DNA of 64,000 nucleotides from Solidesulfovibrio fructosivorans JJ] (GTDB lineage Bacteria > Desulfobacterota > Desulfovibrionia > Desulfovibrionales > Desulfovibrionaceae), in the NCBI RefSeq assembly GCF_000179555.1, contig NZ_AECZ01000004.1:1-64000 (forward strand). The letters run 5' to 3'. The notes under the pieces were generated by a model. It did no database searches and had not been told where the DNA came from. It saw only the letters and a program-made list of their open reading frames with translations. A program made the translations under genes and the position numbers. This document shows positions 24,262 to 32,702 of this stretch, one piece after another; the stretch's first letter is position 1; every line of letters begins with the position of its first letter.

Positions 24262-24462
24262 AACTTCCTCCCGAATATCCAGAGAGATGGTGATGTTCCC
24301 ACAACGAGATAAAAGTTGGCATATAGTTAAGATGATTATATATGTTTAACGTTGCCCCCCCGACTGCATAAATTTTTTGCATTTAGGAGATGGATATTTT
24401 TCACCCTTCAACACTGCAAAATTACGGGAGTCCCAGTTTAAGCAGTGGTTCATTCGTGATCA

Positions 24463-25161
24463 CTAGGCATTACCTAAATCTGATCTCGCAATATCTTTAA
24501 CGATAAAATGAAATGCTTTTTTCCCACCTTTTTTAATCTCGCTCGGCAGCAAAGACAGGAGCAATTGCTTTAGTGAACTTCCTACAATGTTCACCCCCAG
24601 TGAATCACTACCCCCCCACGCGGGATCTTTTGCTTCATTCTTTTTAGCAAATTTTATTATTTTTTCAAAAAATATTTGAACATTTGTTATTGCGCCATCC
24701 GCTATTGCATCTTCAAGCGTAACTGCTATAGCCGATGTAAAGTCAAGTACTGCTAAATCGAGGTCTTGGTCATAACGTACATTCAATAAGATAAGATCAG
24801 TGCCACCACTATAGCTCCAGCATGTGTTAAATTCAAATTTTGATACAGTTTCCGTAAAAACGGAGACTTCGAAGGCTGGACGATGGCTATAGGTAAATCA
24901 TATACAAAAAAAATCTATATTTTTAGCCGATCGATGGTGCCAATAACTAAGATTCGGCATGAGCTGCTCTTGTACAAGTTGCAACTCTGGTCGACCAAAA
25001 ATCAATCCAACCAACTGAACAGTGCCATACGGTGCAGAAGTCTCTTTAAACATTGTCGTTAGTTTTGAAATTATTCCTTTATAAGTCAAACATTTTTCTG
25101 AAACAGCACCCCCTCCTCCGCAAGAGCCCTCTTCACCATCCCCTGTAACAACTCGCTTCAT
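24463..25161 (-). pseudogene. Cargo gene split by a single in-frame TGA
   Basis: From the ATG at 25161 (GAGG upstream) the frame runs MKRVVTGDGEEGSCGGGGAV... to KNIDFFCI, meets TGA at 24898-24900, and continues in the same frame (FTYSHRPAFEVSVF...) to a stop at 24463, about 232 codons in all. The text on both sides reads as one protein (a strand-rich core, then SYSGGTDLILLNVRYDQDL, then helices), so the gene was whole; TGG to TGA is the simplest change. A selenocysteine codon is less likely because no convincing SECIS hairpin follows. Family not recognised. Confidence 0.65.
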
Positions 25162-25273
25162 ACAGACCTCTAAAGTAGCTTTTATTGGGCTTTCCAAAAT
25201 AAAATTCTTTTACCTCTTACTCCGTGCCCCCCCCGACCAGTTTTCATATAGGACAATCCTACAAACAAATATA

Positions 25274-25310
25274 GACCCACGCCAACCAATTTTCCCGGAC
25301 GACGTGGGCC
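25274..25310 (-). terminator. Terminator of AbrB-1 (element B)
   Basis: A GACCCACGCC/GGACGACGTGGGCC variant of the AbrB-1 hairpin, just after the stop at 25338. Confidence 0.75.
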
Positions 25311-25337
25311 TTTTCACAGAACTATCCGAAATTCTAG

Positions 25338-25655
25338 CTACTTCTTTTCCAGCACGATTTTTCCTTCTTCCAAGCAGGAGACCTTGAACTCATCCCCCTG
25401 CTTAAACCCGTAGTTGGCCAGGAGCGTCGGAGACAGACGGAGACCCGTACCAGAAAACTTCACGCTCCCAGATGCCACACGAGCATCCATCCCTTCGATC
25501 TTGTAAAACTTCTCATCCAGCGTCATAAGCTTCGTGAGATGGTTTTTCAGGGTGGTCTTGGGAATATCGAAGGCATCCATGATTTGCTGAGCGGTCTTTC
25601 CTTCGGTGATCATCGTGCGAAGTTTCATCGCGTCAAATTTCGATGCGATAGGCAT
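25338..25655 (-). CDS. HTH + AbrB-like regulator, AbrB-1 copy B
   Basis: A 105-residue regulator identical to copy A1 over nearly all of its HTH half (MITEGKTAQQIMDAFDIPKT) and AbrB half. It sits at the right edge of the cassette zone of B, upstream of all the minus-strand cargo. Its own terminator separates it from that cargo, so it is not simply the first gene of one operon. The upstream region is shared with copy D, not with copies A1 and A2. Confidence 0.9.
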   Translation of the reverse strand: MPIASKFDAMKLRTMITEGKTAQQIMDAFDIPKTTLKNHLTKLMTLDEKFYKIEGMDARVASGSVKFSGTGLRLSPTLLANYGFKQGDEFKVSCLEEGKIVLEKK

Positions 25656-26400
25656 AGGGGAGACTCCTTAAGGTTTTGATGTCGTAGTTTCAGATAAGAG
25701 CGTATCTCAAAAACAAAGGATGTCAACAGAAGTTGTGTGAAAGCTGATTAATCATTTTTAACGGCAAAAGATGCAGTATCCTCGAATAGGGCAAATACGT
25801 GCAGGTCAAAAACGCTAAAAAACGCGTATTTGGAAATATATTGAATTACAACTAGATAGCTGTGCCACCCAGCTCTACCCTCTCCCGGACTAGTGATAGG
25901 GCTGTTTCAGCGGCATTGGCACTGATCGGGACTGAAAAATCGCAGGATCCTGCCAATGGAAGCTACTTTTTCTCGCTGATTACAGCAAAATTGAGCTACT
26001 TCACGAAATTCCAGGGAATGAGCAAACTGGCCTTTGTGTCGCTGATTCTGCCCGAGGAGACCGATTTGACTGCCCAATTTGGTGAAAATCAAAAGATGAA
26101 GGAACCTGCATTTCTGAACTAGCTTAAATAGCAGCACTTTCACCAAGAAAGCAGTCGAAGCCCTCCCTGGGGGATATTGGGGCTTGGACTTTTCCCCCGG
26201 ACACCCCTCCCCTGCCCTCTACCGGGCTCCTCCTGGGACTTTTTCCTAGAGCTCCCCCATTGGACTTCCCATGGGCCAAAATCCCAGGAAATCGCGTCCT
26301 ACACCCAATGTCCTTTTTCCATAGGGCTGTTTCCATAACCCCACAAGTCCCCGTGACCACCTTCCCCGCCCCAGGGTATCCTTGTTTCTAAACAGCAAAA
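25656..26400. repeat. Conserved non-coding region, AbrB-1 leader type B/D
   Basis: About 700 bases without a gene that align with 61016-61700 in D: GGATGTCAACAGAAGTTGTG, TAACGGCAAAAGATG, GGGCTGTTTCAG, the palindrome (26096-26111, ATGAAGGAACCTGCAT), then the C-rich block with CCCCTCCCCTGCCCTCTACC. It ends with the CCCAGGGTATCCTT leader (26369-26383). Frames inside are not conserved. Candidates are a long leader RNA, an origin or a recombination region. Confidence 0.6.
26096..26111. promoter_or_regulatory. Dispersed palindrome, copy 4
   Basis: ATGAAGGAACCTGCAT: one arm has a single change from the perfect palindrome, the same change as in D (61471-61486). Confidence 0.5.
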
Positions 26401-26409
26401 GGATACATC

Positions 26410-26631
26410 ATGGACAAGAACAAGCCCGATAAACTCACGTTGAAGGACGAGATAATTACCGCATTTCGTCCTATAGAGCAGCTCTTCCAGATTATGGATT
26501 CCACTTCCGTCGAGCTTTATGGGGAGTTAACGCGCTCATACTCGGAAGTCGGCATCACACTGTGTAAAAATTTCCGTCAACGTCTCGATGCTCTTTTAGA
26601 CATGCAAAGCGGAGGTAGCTCAGATGAGTAA
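26410..26631 (+). CDS. Conserved ~70 aa element protein, copy B
   Basis: A 73-residue homolog of the gene at 1538: KLTLKDEIITAFRPIEQLFQ is nearly identical, with the same helical C-terminus (CKNFRQRLDALLDMQS). A ribosome-site-like AAAAGGATAC precedes the ATG. Its end overlaps the start of the DUF6573 gene by 8 bases. Confidence 0.82.
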   Translation: MDKNKPDKLTLKDEIITAFRPIEQLFQIMDSTSVELYGELTRSYSEVGITLCKNFRQRLDALLDMQSGGSSDE

Positions 26632-27016
26632 CGACAAAGCTTTTGGAAACCTCATCTACAGCTACACCAGGGCACAGGCCATCGCTGACGGTGTCCTTAT
26701 CGACGTCACTGACGAGGCCAAAGCCCACGGTTTCAAAATCCCTGTCGCCATCACCGATCATCTTTTCCACGGCTATGTCGCTTTTGTTCCTAAAGAATTA
26801 AACTCTCAGGGACAAAGCGTGACTGGCCGGCTCCATGATCTGCTGACACTGGCGATGATCGCGGCCCGGACAAGCAAAGGGACCGACCGAGCGTACTTCA
26901 AAATCGCGTTTCTGATGGCACCAGGCAGGACAGAAACCGTCCAAATCATCGCCCATATCGGTCCCGGTGACATCGCTGAACCAGTCCTGACGATCATGCT
27001 GCCCGAGGACGACTGA
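26624..27016 (+). CDS. DUF6573 family protein, copy B
   Basis: A 130-residue protein starting at the ATG at 26624 behind GGAGG. YSYTRAQAIADGVLIDVTDE is the family hallmark, and the C-terminus (LMAPGRTETVQI..IGPGD..EPVLTIMLPEDD) matches copy A. It is convergent with the XRE gene, whose stop lies only 5 bases away. Function unknown. It is the shortest form of the backbone block, without the extra genes that separate the two in A. Confidence 0.87.
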   Translation: MSNDKAFGNLIYSYTRAQAIADGVLIDVTDEAKAHGFKIPVAITDHLFHGYVAFVPKELNSQGQSVTGRLHDLLTLAMIAARTSKGTDRAYFKIAFLMAPGRTETVQIIAHIGPGDIAEPVLTIMLPEDD

Positions 27017-27021
27017 TCCAG

Positions 27022-27345
27022 CTACCGAAAAAGGGTCTGGGCCATGCTGAAAAAGGTACGCAACCGATCTTCATCCGCTGTTTCGATCTGCCGGATCAGG
27101 ATCGCTCGTAGCTCCTCCGGTGCCAACCGGAATTCCTCCAGACTGAACAGTTCCGCCATAGGAATGTCCAGGGCCTTGGCCAGCTGCTCGATGCTGGTCA
27201 GGGACGGATTACGCCGGCCACGTTCGATCTCTCCAATGTACTGGAGGGATAGACCGGACAGGTCCGCCAGCTTTTCCTGGGTGATGTCTCTGGCGCGACG
27301 TATCGATTTGATTTTCTTCCCGAAAAGGTCTTGTACGCTGTCCAT
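27022..27345 (-). CDS. XRE-family regulator, copy B
   Basis: A 107-residue HTH_3 protein (KIKSIRRARDITQEKLADLS, LQYIGEIERGRRNPSLTSIE) very like the gene at 7541, with the same C-terminal helices ending TLFR. A ribosome-like GGAGGAATGGC lies upstream. The region upstream (27360-27490) holds a divergent promoter shared with the secreted-protein operon at 27493. Confidence 0.88.
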   Translation of the reverse strand: MDSVQDLFGKKIKSIRRARDITQEKLADLSGLSLQYIGEIERGRRNPSLTSIEQLAKALDIPMAELFSLEEFRLAPEELRAILIRQIETADEDRLRTFFSMAQTLFR

Positions 27346-27492
27346 GCCATTCCTCCGCTAGTGTAGAGGATATGGCAATGATTCTGGTTACATAACAAAT
27401 GATCGGCTGGTTAATTTACAAATTATAGCAACTAAAGTTATTAATTGCTCCTGCAGAAAACAACCTTAACCAGGAAAAGTACGAGGTTTGCC

Positions 27493-27795
27493 ATGAAAAC
27501 CAGGTTGATCGGTGCCGCCGTTGTCGCGCTTGCCCTCCTCTCCCCTGCCCCGGGACTGGCTGAGGACAACATCAAGTACAGCCAGTGCCTGAATACGTTC
27601 AAGGAAAAGGATGGGATTCAGACTGGAACGATCGTCAAAATGGCGACCGGAGAAGTCTTTGAAACTCTAGGAAGCGCTTTCAGCTACGACAAGGACTTAA
27701 ATAGCCCGCTGTGTACGATTATCAAGGACAGACGGCACTACTACTTACTCGTCAGCGGTGTCGGAAGGAAGATTCTGGTTCGGAGGCTGAATTAA
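27493..27795 (+). CDS. Secreted/periplasmic 100 aa protein
   Basis: MKTRLIGAAVVALALLSPAP ends in GLA-EDN, a clear Sec signal peptide with cleavage near residue 24. The mature ~76 residues (two Cys, CLNTFKEKDG and SPLCTIIKDRRHYYLLVSGVG) form a small strand-rich domain, possibly disulfide-bonded. The GAGG site supports the start. It is followed after one base by a second exported protein, so the two are an operon. GC content is close to the backbone. Not recognised. Confidence 0.7.
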   Translation: MKTRLIGAAVVALALLSPAPGLAEDNIKYSQCLNTFKEKDGIQTGTIVKMATGEVFETLGSAFSYDKDLNSPLCTIIKDRRHYYLLVSGVGRKILVRRLN

Positions 27796-27796
27796 A

Positions 27797-28306
27797 ATGA
27801 ACAGAGTTGTTGTTTGTTTGCTTATCCTACTGGTGTTGCCGTTACCCTGCTTTGCTCAAAGAAGCACGGAACCGTTGAACTTTCGGGGCATCGAATGGGA
27901 TACCTACTACTCTGCGATTCCAGGAATGACAAAGCAATATTCAAGAAATAAGAAGATCGACATTTTCAAGAAATCCGGTGACGAAATGGCTATCGGTGAC
28001 TGCAAACTCGACACGTTGACTTACGAAGGCTTCAACGGAAGGATTTACAAAGTAAACATGACTTTTTCTTCCTGCAATCCAGGACAAGTTTTTAACATGT
28101 TCAAGCAGAAGTATGGAGAATGTACTTCTGTAGAAGATTCCTTGGATCAATATATAGGGACTTGGAATTGGAAACGCGTAAAATTGGTTTTCTTTATTGA
28201 TGTGGATTCTTTTGCTTCTGAGATTACGTATACGTATAAGATAACGGAGAGAGAATACGAGACGTATCTGAAAGAGAAAGCAGGAGCGAAGAAGGATCAG
28301 TTTTAA
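27797..28306 (+). CDS. Exported 169 aa protein
   Basis: The signal peptide MNRVVVCLLILLVLPLPCFA is followed by mature NFRGIEWDTYYSAIPGM, a motif pattern seen in periplasmic proteins that open with a short 'FRGIxWGT' strand. Then GDCKLDTLTYEGFNGRIYKV and MFKQKYGECTSVED follow. Two Cys pairs are possible. Co-transcribed with the gene at 27493. Function unknown; an envelope location is well supported by the signal peptide. Confidence 0.72.
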   Translation: MNRVVVCLLILLVLPLPCFAQRSTEPLNFRGIEWDTYYSAIPGMTKQYSRNKKIDIFKKSGDEMAIGDCKLDTLTYEGFNGRIYKVNMTFSSCNPGQVFNMFKQKYGECTSVEDSLDQYIGTWNWKRVKLVFFIDVDSFASEITYTYKITEREYETYLKEKAGAKKDQF

Positions 28307-28334
28307 CGGCAAAATTAATACTGAAGTTAACTCT

Positions 28335-28658
28335 ATGAAAAACAATCCTACTCGTAGCGAACTTTTCCTTGCCATTTATCAGAACTCGCAACTCGAAAAT
28401 ATCCGTGAAGCCATAGCGATCTCTAGAGCTGAGATTGTAATTGAAAATACGGCTTATGATATCAATGGCGAGTTCATCCCAGACAGCTTTACTATTTACA
28501 GAAAGTCAGCGGATGCAAATATTGCGGGTTTTGGTGATGCATTCGCACACATCATCGGAGTTGATCTTCCCCGTGGCCCCATAGATACATCGAAATTGCC
28601 GAAAACGACTCCAGGACTGAAGGAAGTGCTCAGTAAAATCCATTTTGACGAAGAATAA
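28335..28658 (+). CDS. 107 aa cytoplasmic protein, unknown
   Basis: No signal peptide. ELFLAIYQNSQLENIREAIAISRAEIVIENTAYDINGEFI suggests helix then strand. It is 28 bases after the exported protein and probably in the same transcript, though the ribosome site is poor. AT-rich. I do not recognise it. Confidence 0.55.
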   Translation: MKNNPTRSELFLAIYQNSQLENIREAIAISRAEIVIENTAYDINGEFIPDSFTIYRKSADANIAGFGDAFAHIIGVDLPRGPIDTSKLPKTTPGLKEVLSKIHFDEE

Positions 28659-28679
28659 CGGCAAGTTCCGTCAGTATGG

Positions 28680-28870
28680 TTCGACATGCCACGCAGTAAT
28701 TCTATACGATTTTCAGATGAATTAGCTGCGATGCGCTTTGAGCCAAGTGGTGGAAGATTGTCTAGAAATAGCTACTTTTTGCCAGTTAGTGGGAAACCGA
28801 AAAGTCTTACTCCGGCATTTTGAGCACCTGCTGTCGAAAATAGGGGCTGAAGTGGGAAACCAATGCTTAC
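28680..28870. repeat. Conserved non-coding block 'AAAAGTCT', copy B
   Basis: Aligns with 2341-2520: CAGATGAATTAGC, GTGGGAAACCGAAAAGTCT (28788-28806) and a final GTGGGAAACC. No conserved frame. It separates the signal-peptide operon from the minus-strand lipoprotein gene. Confidence 0.5.
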
Positions 28871-28906
28871 ATTGCCACCTGATAAGCAAATCCGCTCAAG
28901 AAAAAC

Positions 28907-29980
28907 TTATGGATGCAACTGAAAATCGGGTTTAATAATAACTATAGGTTGTCTACCCAGCATCGCAAAAGCATTCGCATCACCGGTCAACCTCAAAGAA
29001 TCACCTTTACCAAAGTTATCATCTGCTATTTTATTAGTAATAGCTCGATACTTCGCCTCATCTTCTTTAGTCTTGAAAACTTGCTTCCCAAAATAAAGAG
29101 GGATATACAATTTTACCCCTTCTTTTTCGAGAACATAACAATACAGCTCTTTAGCGTTTGCCATATCATATCCAAATTCGACTATCTGCGTTAGCAATGT
29201 ATCTCTCGCAAGCAACGGCGCAAATTTTTGCCTGGCCCTATCAACGTCAAATTGAGCAATTTCCACAAATTTTACTTGTGAATTAACAAACTTTGCACTA
29301 GCAGGCATCATATCCTTCCCATAATATTCATAAGAATAATCGTTCTCTTCAAGACCATTCAACACGCCAACCAAACGGTTAGCGGAGGAACACAGTGTAT
29401 CTCCAGAGGCTGCATCATTGATAGAATACGCTGCCAAAAGCCCCATTCTACCTTTTGAGTTAGCATTGTTAAATACATCAACATTAACTATCCAATCTGG
29501 AGAATCCAAAAAACTAGACTGCGACATCGAGTCCTCACCGGCAAGCACACCAGAGAACAGCACTTTATCATTCTTCGATGTGAATGCCGCCTCATTTATA
29601 ACATCTTTCCTAAGATGCAAATGATATGAATGCTTCCCATGCTTTACAATAACAACCCCAGAACTATCAACAGACTGCACCAACCCCGCAAAACTTTCTA
29701 AGTTCAACTTCTCATTTTTAAACTTTTTTATTTCAATATCAAGGACTTTGTCTGCATTCCTTATTTTATTTTCGGCACGTTTTGCTGCGAACTCATTTTT
29801 TGCAGCATCTTTCTCTTTTTTAAATTCTTCTACCTTAGCATCAACCATCTTCTTCAAATTTTGGAACAGAGATTCAAATTGCTTCTGGTTATCATTAACG
29901 GAAATATCCTCTTCACGAGGGCCACTTCCACAAGAGGCTAGCAGAACACACAAGGAGAAGAGCAGGACGGACAACTTCAT
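28907..29980 (-). CDS. Lipoprotein with coiled-coil N-terminus
   Basis: A 357-residue protein. MKLSVLLFSLCVLLASCGSG is a lipoprotein signal with lipobox LASC, so the mature N-terminus is a lipidated Cys. Residues 30-95 form a charged coiled coil (KKMVDAKVEEFKKEKDAAKNE). The rest is a strand-rich domain (VVIVKHGKHSYHLHLRK, VLFSGVLAGEDSM). No Asp at +2, so outer-membrane sorting is possible. AT-rich B cargo alone on the minus strand, of unknown function. Confidence 0.72.
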   Translation of the reverse strand: MKLSVLLFSLCVLLASCGSGPREEDISVNDNQKQFESLFQNLKKMVDAKVEEFKKEKDAAKNEFAAKRAENKIRNADKVLDIEIKKFKNEKLNLESFAGLVQSVDSSGVVIVKHGKHSYHLHLRKDVINEAAFTSKNDKVLFSGVLAGEDSMSQSSFLDSPDWIVNVDVFNNANSKGRMGLLAAYSINDAASGDTLCSSANRLVGVLNGLEENDYSYEYYGKDMMPASAKFVNSQVKFVEIAQFDVDRARQKFAPLLARDTLLTQIVEFGYDMANAKELYCYVLEKEGVKLYIPLYFGKQVFKTKEDEAKYRAITNKIADDNFGKGDSLRLTGDANAFAMLGRQPIVIIKPDFQLHP

Positions 29981-30262
29981 GAACAATACCATCCTTCAAG
30001 TACAAATTTAATGGCCCGATTCGCACACTTTGCTTCTCGAGCGGGCACAAATTTCTTATGCGACATAGCTATCGATTGCAACTATTTAAAATTTTACGCA
30101 TCCGCACTACAGCACATTGATCTCGATTTCATTCCTCGCTATGGACATTGATGCGGCTGATTTTCCCAAGGCCCCTCCTTATCCCCTCCCCTCATCCAGA
30201 TATTTGTCAGTGTTTCTTGGAAAATTCAGAAAGTAAAGGGCGTACCGCCAGGATGCTCGAAA

Positions 30263-30278
30263 ATGCAGGAAGCTGCGT
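30263..30278. promoter_or_regulatory. Dispersed palindrome, copy 5
   Basis: ATGCAGGAAGCTGCGT, two changes from the consensus, upstream of the module gene at 30340 as copy 2 is upstream of 4015. Confidence 0.5.
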
Positions 30279-30339
30279 CCAACAGCATATGCCAATTTGC
30301 ACACCTCGCACGACTACAACTAGATGCAGGACAACTTGA

Positions 30340-31290
30340 ATGGCGACGAAGAATCCCAAGATTCCTCTTGATGACACTGACCGTCTCAAGAAAGCTGCGT
30401 TCTGGTACTGGGAGTACATGCGTAGAAATGAATTATACCGACGCTATTGCAATGTACTTGAGAAATACCATGATTATTTCAGAGCGATTGGCGTTTTTGA
30501 ATTTATGCAGTCAAAAGAATATTTAGACGAGATGATGGAATACCTTTCCACTCATGAAGATTCTCTTGACCTTAAATATACTCCCTTCAGAAGACGATTA
30601 GACTATGAGCACGGAGATGAAGCTGGCCATCGATACTTCAAATACGGCTTCCTTTCCTGTGGTTTTGAAATGAAATTTGGCCGTATTTACAAGCACTATT
30701 CTGACGGATTAAACACATCTAACGCCCTTCACCAACAGTTGAGTGGAGAAAATATTTCTTTTGAGACATCAGACACCGCAGACATATCAGCACTCACAAA
30801 ACTCAATGGATCATGGCTCGTTTTCGTTGACGACGATATGCCAAATAATTTCTTATATGATCTCGAACGCTCAAAGTCCATTACCCTCGACCCCAAAGGT
30901 GTTTTAAATGAACCGACAAAAGTTGGGCTCGATGTCCATGCGCTTAATCTCATAAACAAAGCCGTGGAAAGCGTTTTTGAAAAACAAAAAGTTGACATTG
31001 AAACACTACAATCCGTTTACAAGAGAAATTTATCGGGGAAATACATCTTTAGCTCAGACATAATGCGCTTATCCATGCTTTGGGTATGGGATAAGGCCCA
31101 TGAAGACGACCGATCAGCGCCACTTCCCTTTGACGAGGTTTACCCGCTCCTGAAGTCTGAAATTGAACGTGCCGGCATCCCCGAAGGAGGATGGGATCAA
31201 ATCCTCACCCGCAAAAAGCGCATGGCCGAGTACTACGACGCCACAATCTTTTGTGTCAAAAATTGTACGATAACATCTTTAAATAAATAA
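30340..31290 (+). CDS. 'WEYMRRN' module protein, copy B (intact)
   Basis: A 316-residue protein, the intact form of the broken gene at 4015. KAAFWYWEYMRRNELYRRYC (residues ~18-37) recalls the AWEFLRRNPxY motif of proteobacterial regulator-like domains. Later conserved stretches are YFKYGFLSCGFEMKFGRIYK, DISALTKLNGSW and SMLWVWDKAHEDD. The length and two-copy conservation show a real protein; AGGA lies upstream of the ATG. It is the first gene of the module, followed by the DUF3102-like and TGT-like genes. Function unknown. Confidence 0.75.
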   Translation: MATKNPKIPLDDTDRLKKAAFWYWEYMRRNELYRRYCNVLEKYHDYFRAIGVFEFMQSKEYLDEMMEYLSTHEDSLDLKYTPFRRRLDYEHGDEAGHRYFKYGFLSCGFEMKFGRIYKHYSDGLNTSNALHQQLSGENISFETSDTADISALTKLNGSWLVFVDDDMPNNFLYDLERSKSITLDPKGVLNEPTKVGLDVHALNLINKAVESVFEKQKVDIETLQSVYKRNLSGKYIFSSDIMRLSMLWVWDKAHEDDRSAPLPFDEVYPLLKSEIERAGIPEGGWDQILTRKKRMAEYYDATIFCVKNCTITSLNK

Positions 31291-31441
31291 CTTTTCCGTC
31301 TTTCCTCTTCTCTGCCAAAAGCTGTTTCTACCTTTTGGCGGGCCAGCGAACGCTCCTTTTGAAATTGGTGTCCTCAACGGCACGGGTGAAGCGAACGGCG
31401 CTCCCCTGACTGTTGAACCCAAAACACAAAAGGAGCATCAA

Positions 31442-32590
31442 ATGGATTCCGACTCGAAACCGCACACTGAGTATCAAAACTCCATCGGTGGAACCGGCGG
31501 CCCTGGCCTCCCTGGTGGTCCGATCAATCCTTTCAAAACGAACGACAACACTCCCCTTTCGATTGACGACCTCAACAACGAGGTCCGCAATGAACGCATC
31601 AACATGTTCGTGGGCATGACCGGCGGCGTCGGCCTGCCGGGCGACCTTCAGTACAATGAACAGGGCAAGGTAGTTTCCGACGTCTCCCCGGAAGTCGAAG
31701 CGCAGTTGGTCAAGCTCACCCGGGACAAGATCGACAAGATGGACCTCGATGAGCTCAAAACCCTCATCGTTGAAAACAACCGCGAACTGGTCGACACCTT
31801 GAACAAGGTCCACGCCCATAATGGGAATCGTGGCTACACGATTGGCCGTGCGCTGTTGCGAGTCCAGTACTTGACCGACAGCGCCAACCTCAAAAGCGGC
31901 TTTTCAGCTTGGATGAAGGAAAACCTGGATCGGCGCACGCTGAGCAAGCGTACTTGCCAGAAGTACATGGACATCGCTCGAATGGCGGATGCGCTGGACT
32001 ACTTGCCACTCGGGATCGAGAAGTTGGCGGCTCTCAGCCCGATCCTGAAGCAGATGGAAGGGCTGAACCCCACTGCTCCCATCCGTGATTTCACTGAGAA
32101 GCTCGAAGTGAACCTGAAGGACTGCCAGGACGTCGAAGCGATGCGTTTTGAAATCGGCGTCGGCATGGGGATGGCTAAGCTGCGCCATCATGGGTTCACG
32201 GAAATGCCCAAGGAGCTTGTCCGCAAGTTCATGGAAAGCGGCTTCGAACTGAACAAGAAGGACTTCGACGCGATGAAGGTCGCCCAGGAATCCGGCGGTT
32301 CTCCCACGAAGTACCTTGAAAATATCATTAAATTCAACAAGCGCCCCGACGCTTCCCACACTGGCGGAGCTTCCACTCCTCCCAAGAACCTGATGGAGCA
32401 GACCCAGGAAATCCGCGATACTGTGACCAAGCTCCTGAAGGCGCCCACGATCAAGGGTAACATCAATATCGACCGCATCGACGCCCTTATTCAGGATCTG
32501 GAAGCTCTGAAGTCTCGACTGAAGTCCTCCAGCAATCAGACGGCTGAATCGACCACATGGATACGCCGTCCGAAACCGGGTCTTCCATGA
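31442..32590 (+). CDS. DUF3102-like protein, copy B (shifted C-terminus)
   Basis: A 382-residue homolog of the gene at 5117: collagen-like GGTGGPGLPGGP and GMTGGVGLPGD, then IGRALLRVQYL..FSAWMKENL...KRTCQKYMDIARMADAL (DUF3102-like). The end ESTTWIRRPKPGLP does not match copy A. In the next frame DTPSETGSS..DTAETASAAE (to 32640) does, so a one-base indel near 32555 has changed the disordered tail without touching the conserved core. AAAAGGAGCATCAA precedes the ATG. Presumed partner of the TGT-like protein. Confidence 0.8.
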   Translation: MDSDSKPHTEYQNSIGGTGGPGLPGGPINPFKTNDNTPLSIDDLNNEVRNERINMFVGMTGGVGLPGDLQYNEQGKVVSDVSPEVEAQLVKLTRDKIDKMDLDELKTLIVENNRELVDTLNKVHAHNGNRGYTIGRALLRVQYLTDSANLKSGFSAWMKENLDRRTLSKRTCQKYMDIARMADALDYLPLGIEKLAALSPILKQMEGLNPTAPIRDFTEKLEVNLKDCQDVEAMRFEIGVGMGMAKLRHHGFTEMPKELVRKFMESGFELNKKDFDAMKVAQESGGSPTKYLENIIKFNKRPDASHTGGASTPPKNLMEQTQEIRDTVTKLLKAPTIKGNINIDRIDALIQDLEALKSRLKSSSNQTAESTTWIRRPKPGLP

Positions 32591-32654
32591 TCCCGCCCAC
32601 CGCAACGGATACGGCTGAGACAGCTTCCGCTGCTGAATAATCCGTAACAACAAT

Positions 32655-32684
32655 GCGCCCCTTGGCCGGAAGGTTGAGGGGCGC
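32655..32684 (+). promoter_or_regulatory. Conserved intergenic hairpin before the TGT-like gene, copy B
   Basis: GCGCCCC pairs with GGGGCGC, as at 6343-6372, while the loop differs. The stem is kept although flanking bases have drifted. Confidence 0.6.
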
Positions 32685-32702
32685 TGACTCAAGGAGAATA
32701 TT

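Noticed and set aside
24898-25197. Two separate genes either side of the TGA
   Set aside because: The second part has no start codon with a ribosome site and reads as the direct continuation of the first.
19873-25310. CRISPR array or integron attC array as explanation of the repeated hairpins
   Set aside because: The repeats are protein-coding AbrB tails with terminators, unequal in length and spacing, with genes between them; no attC-like core or spacer structure was seen.
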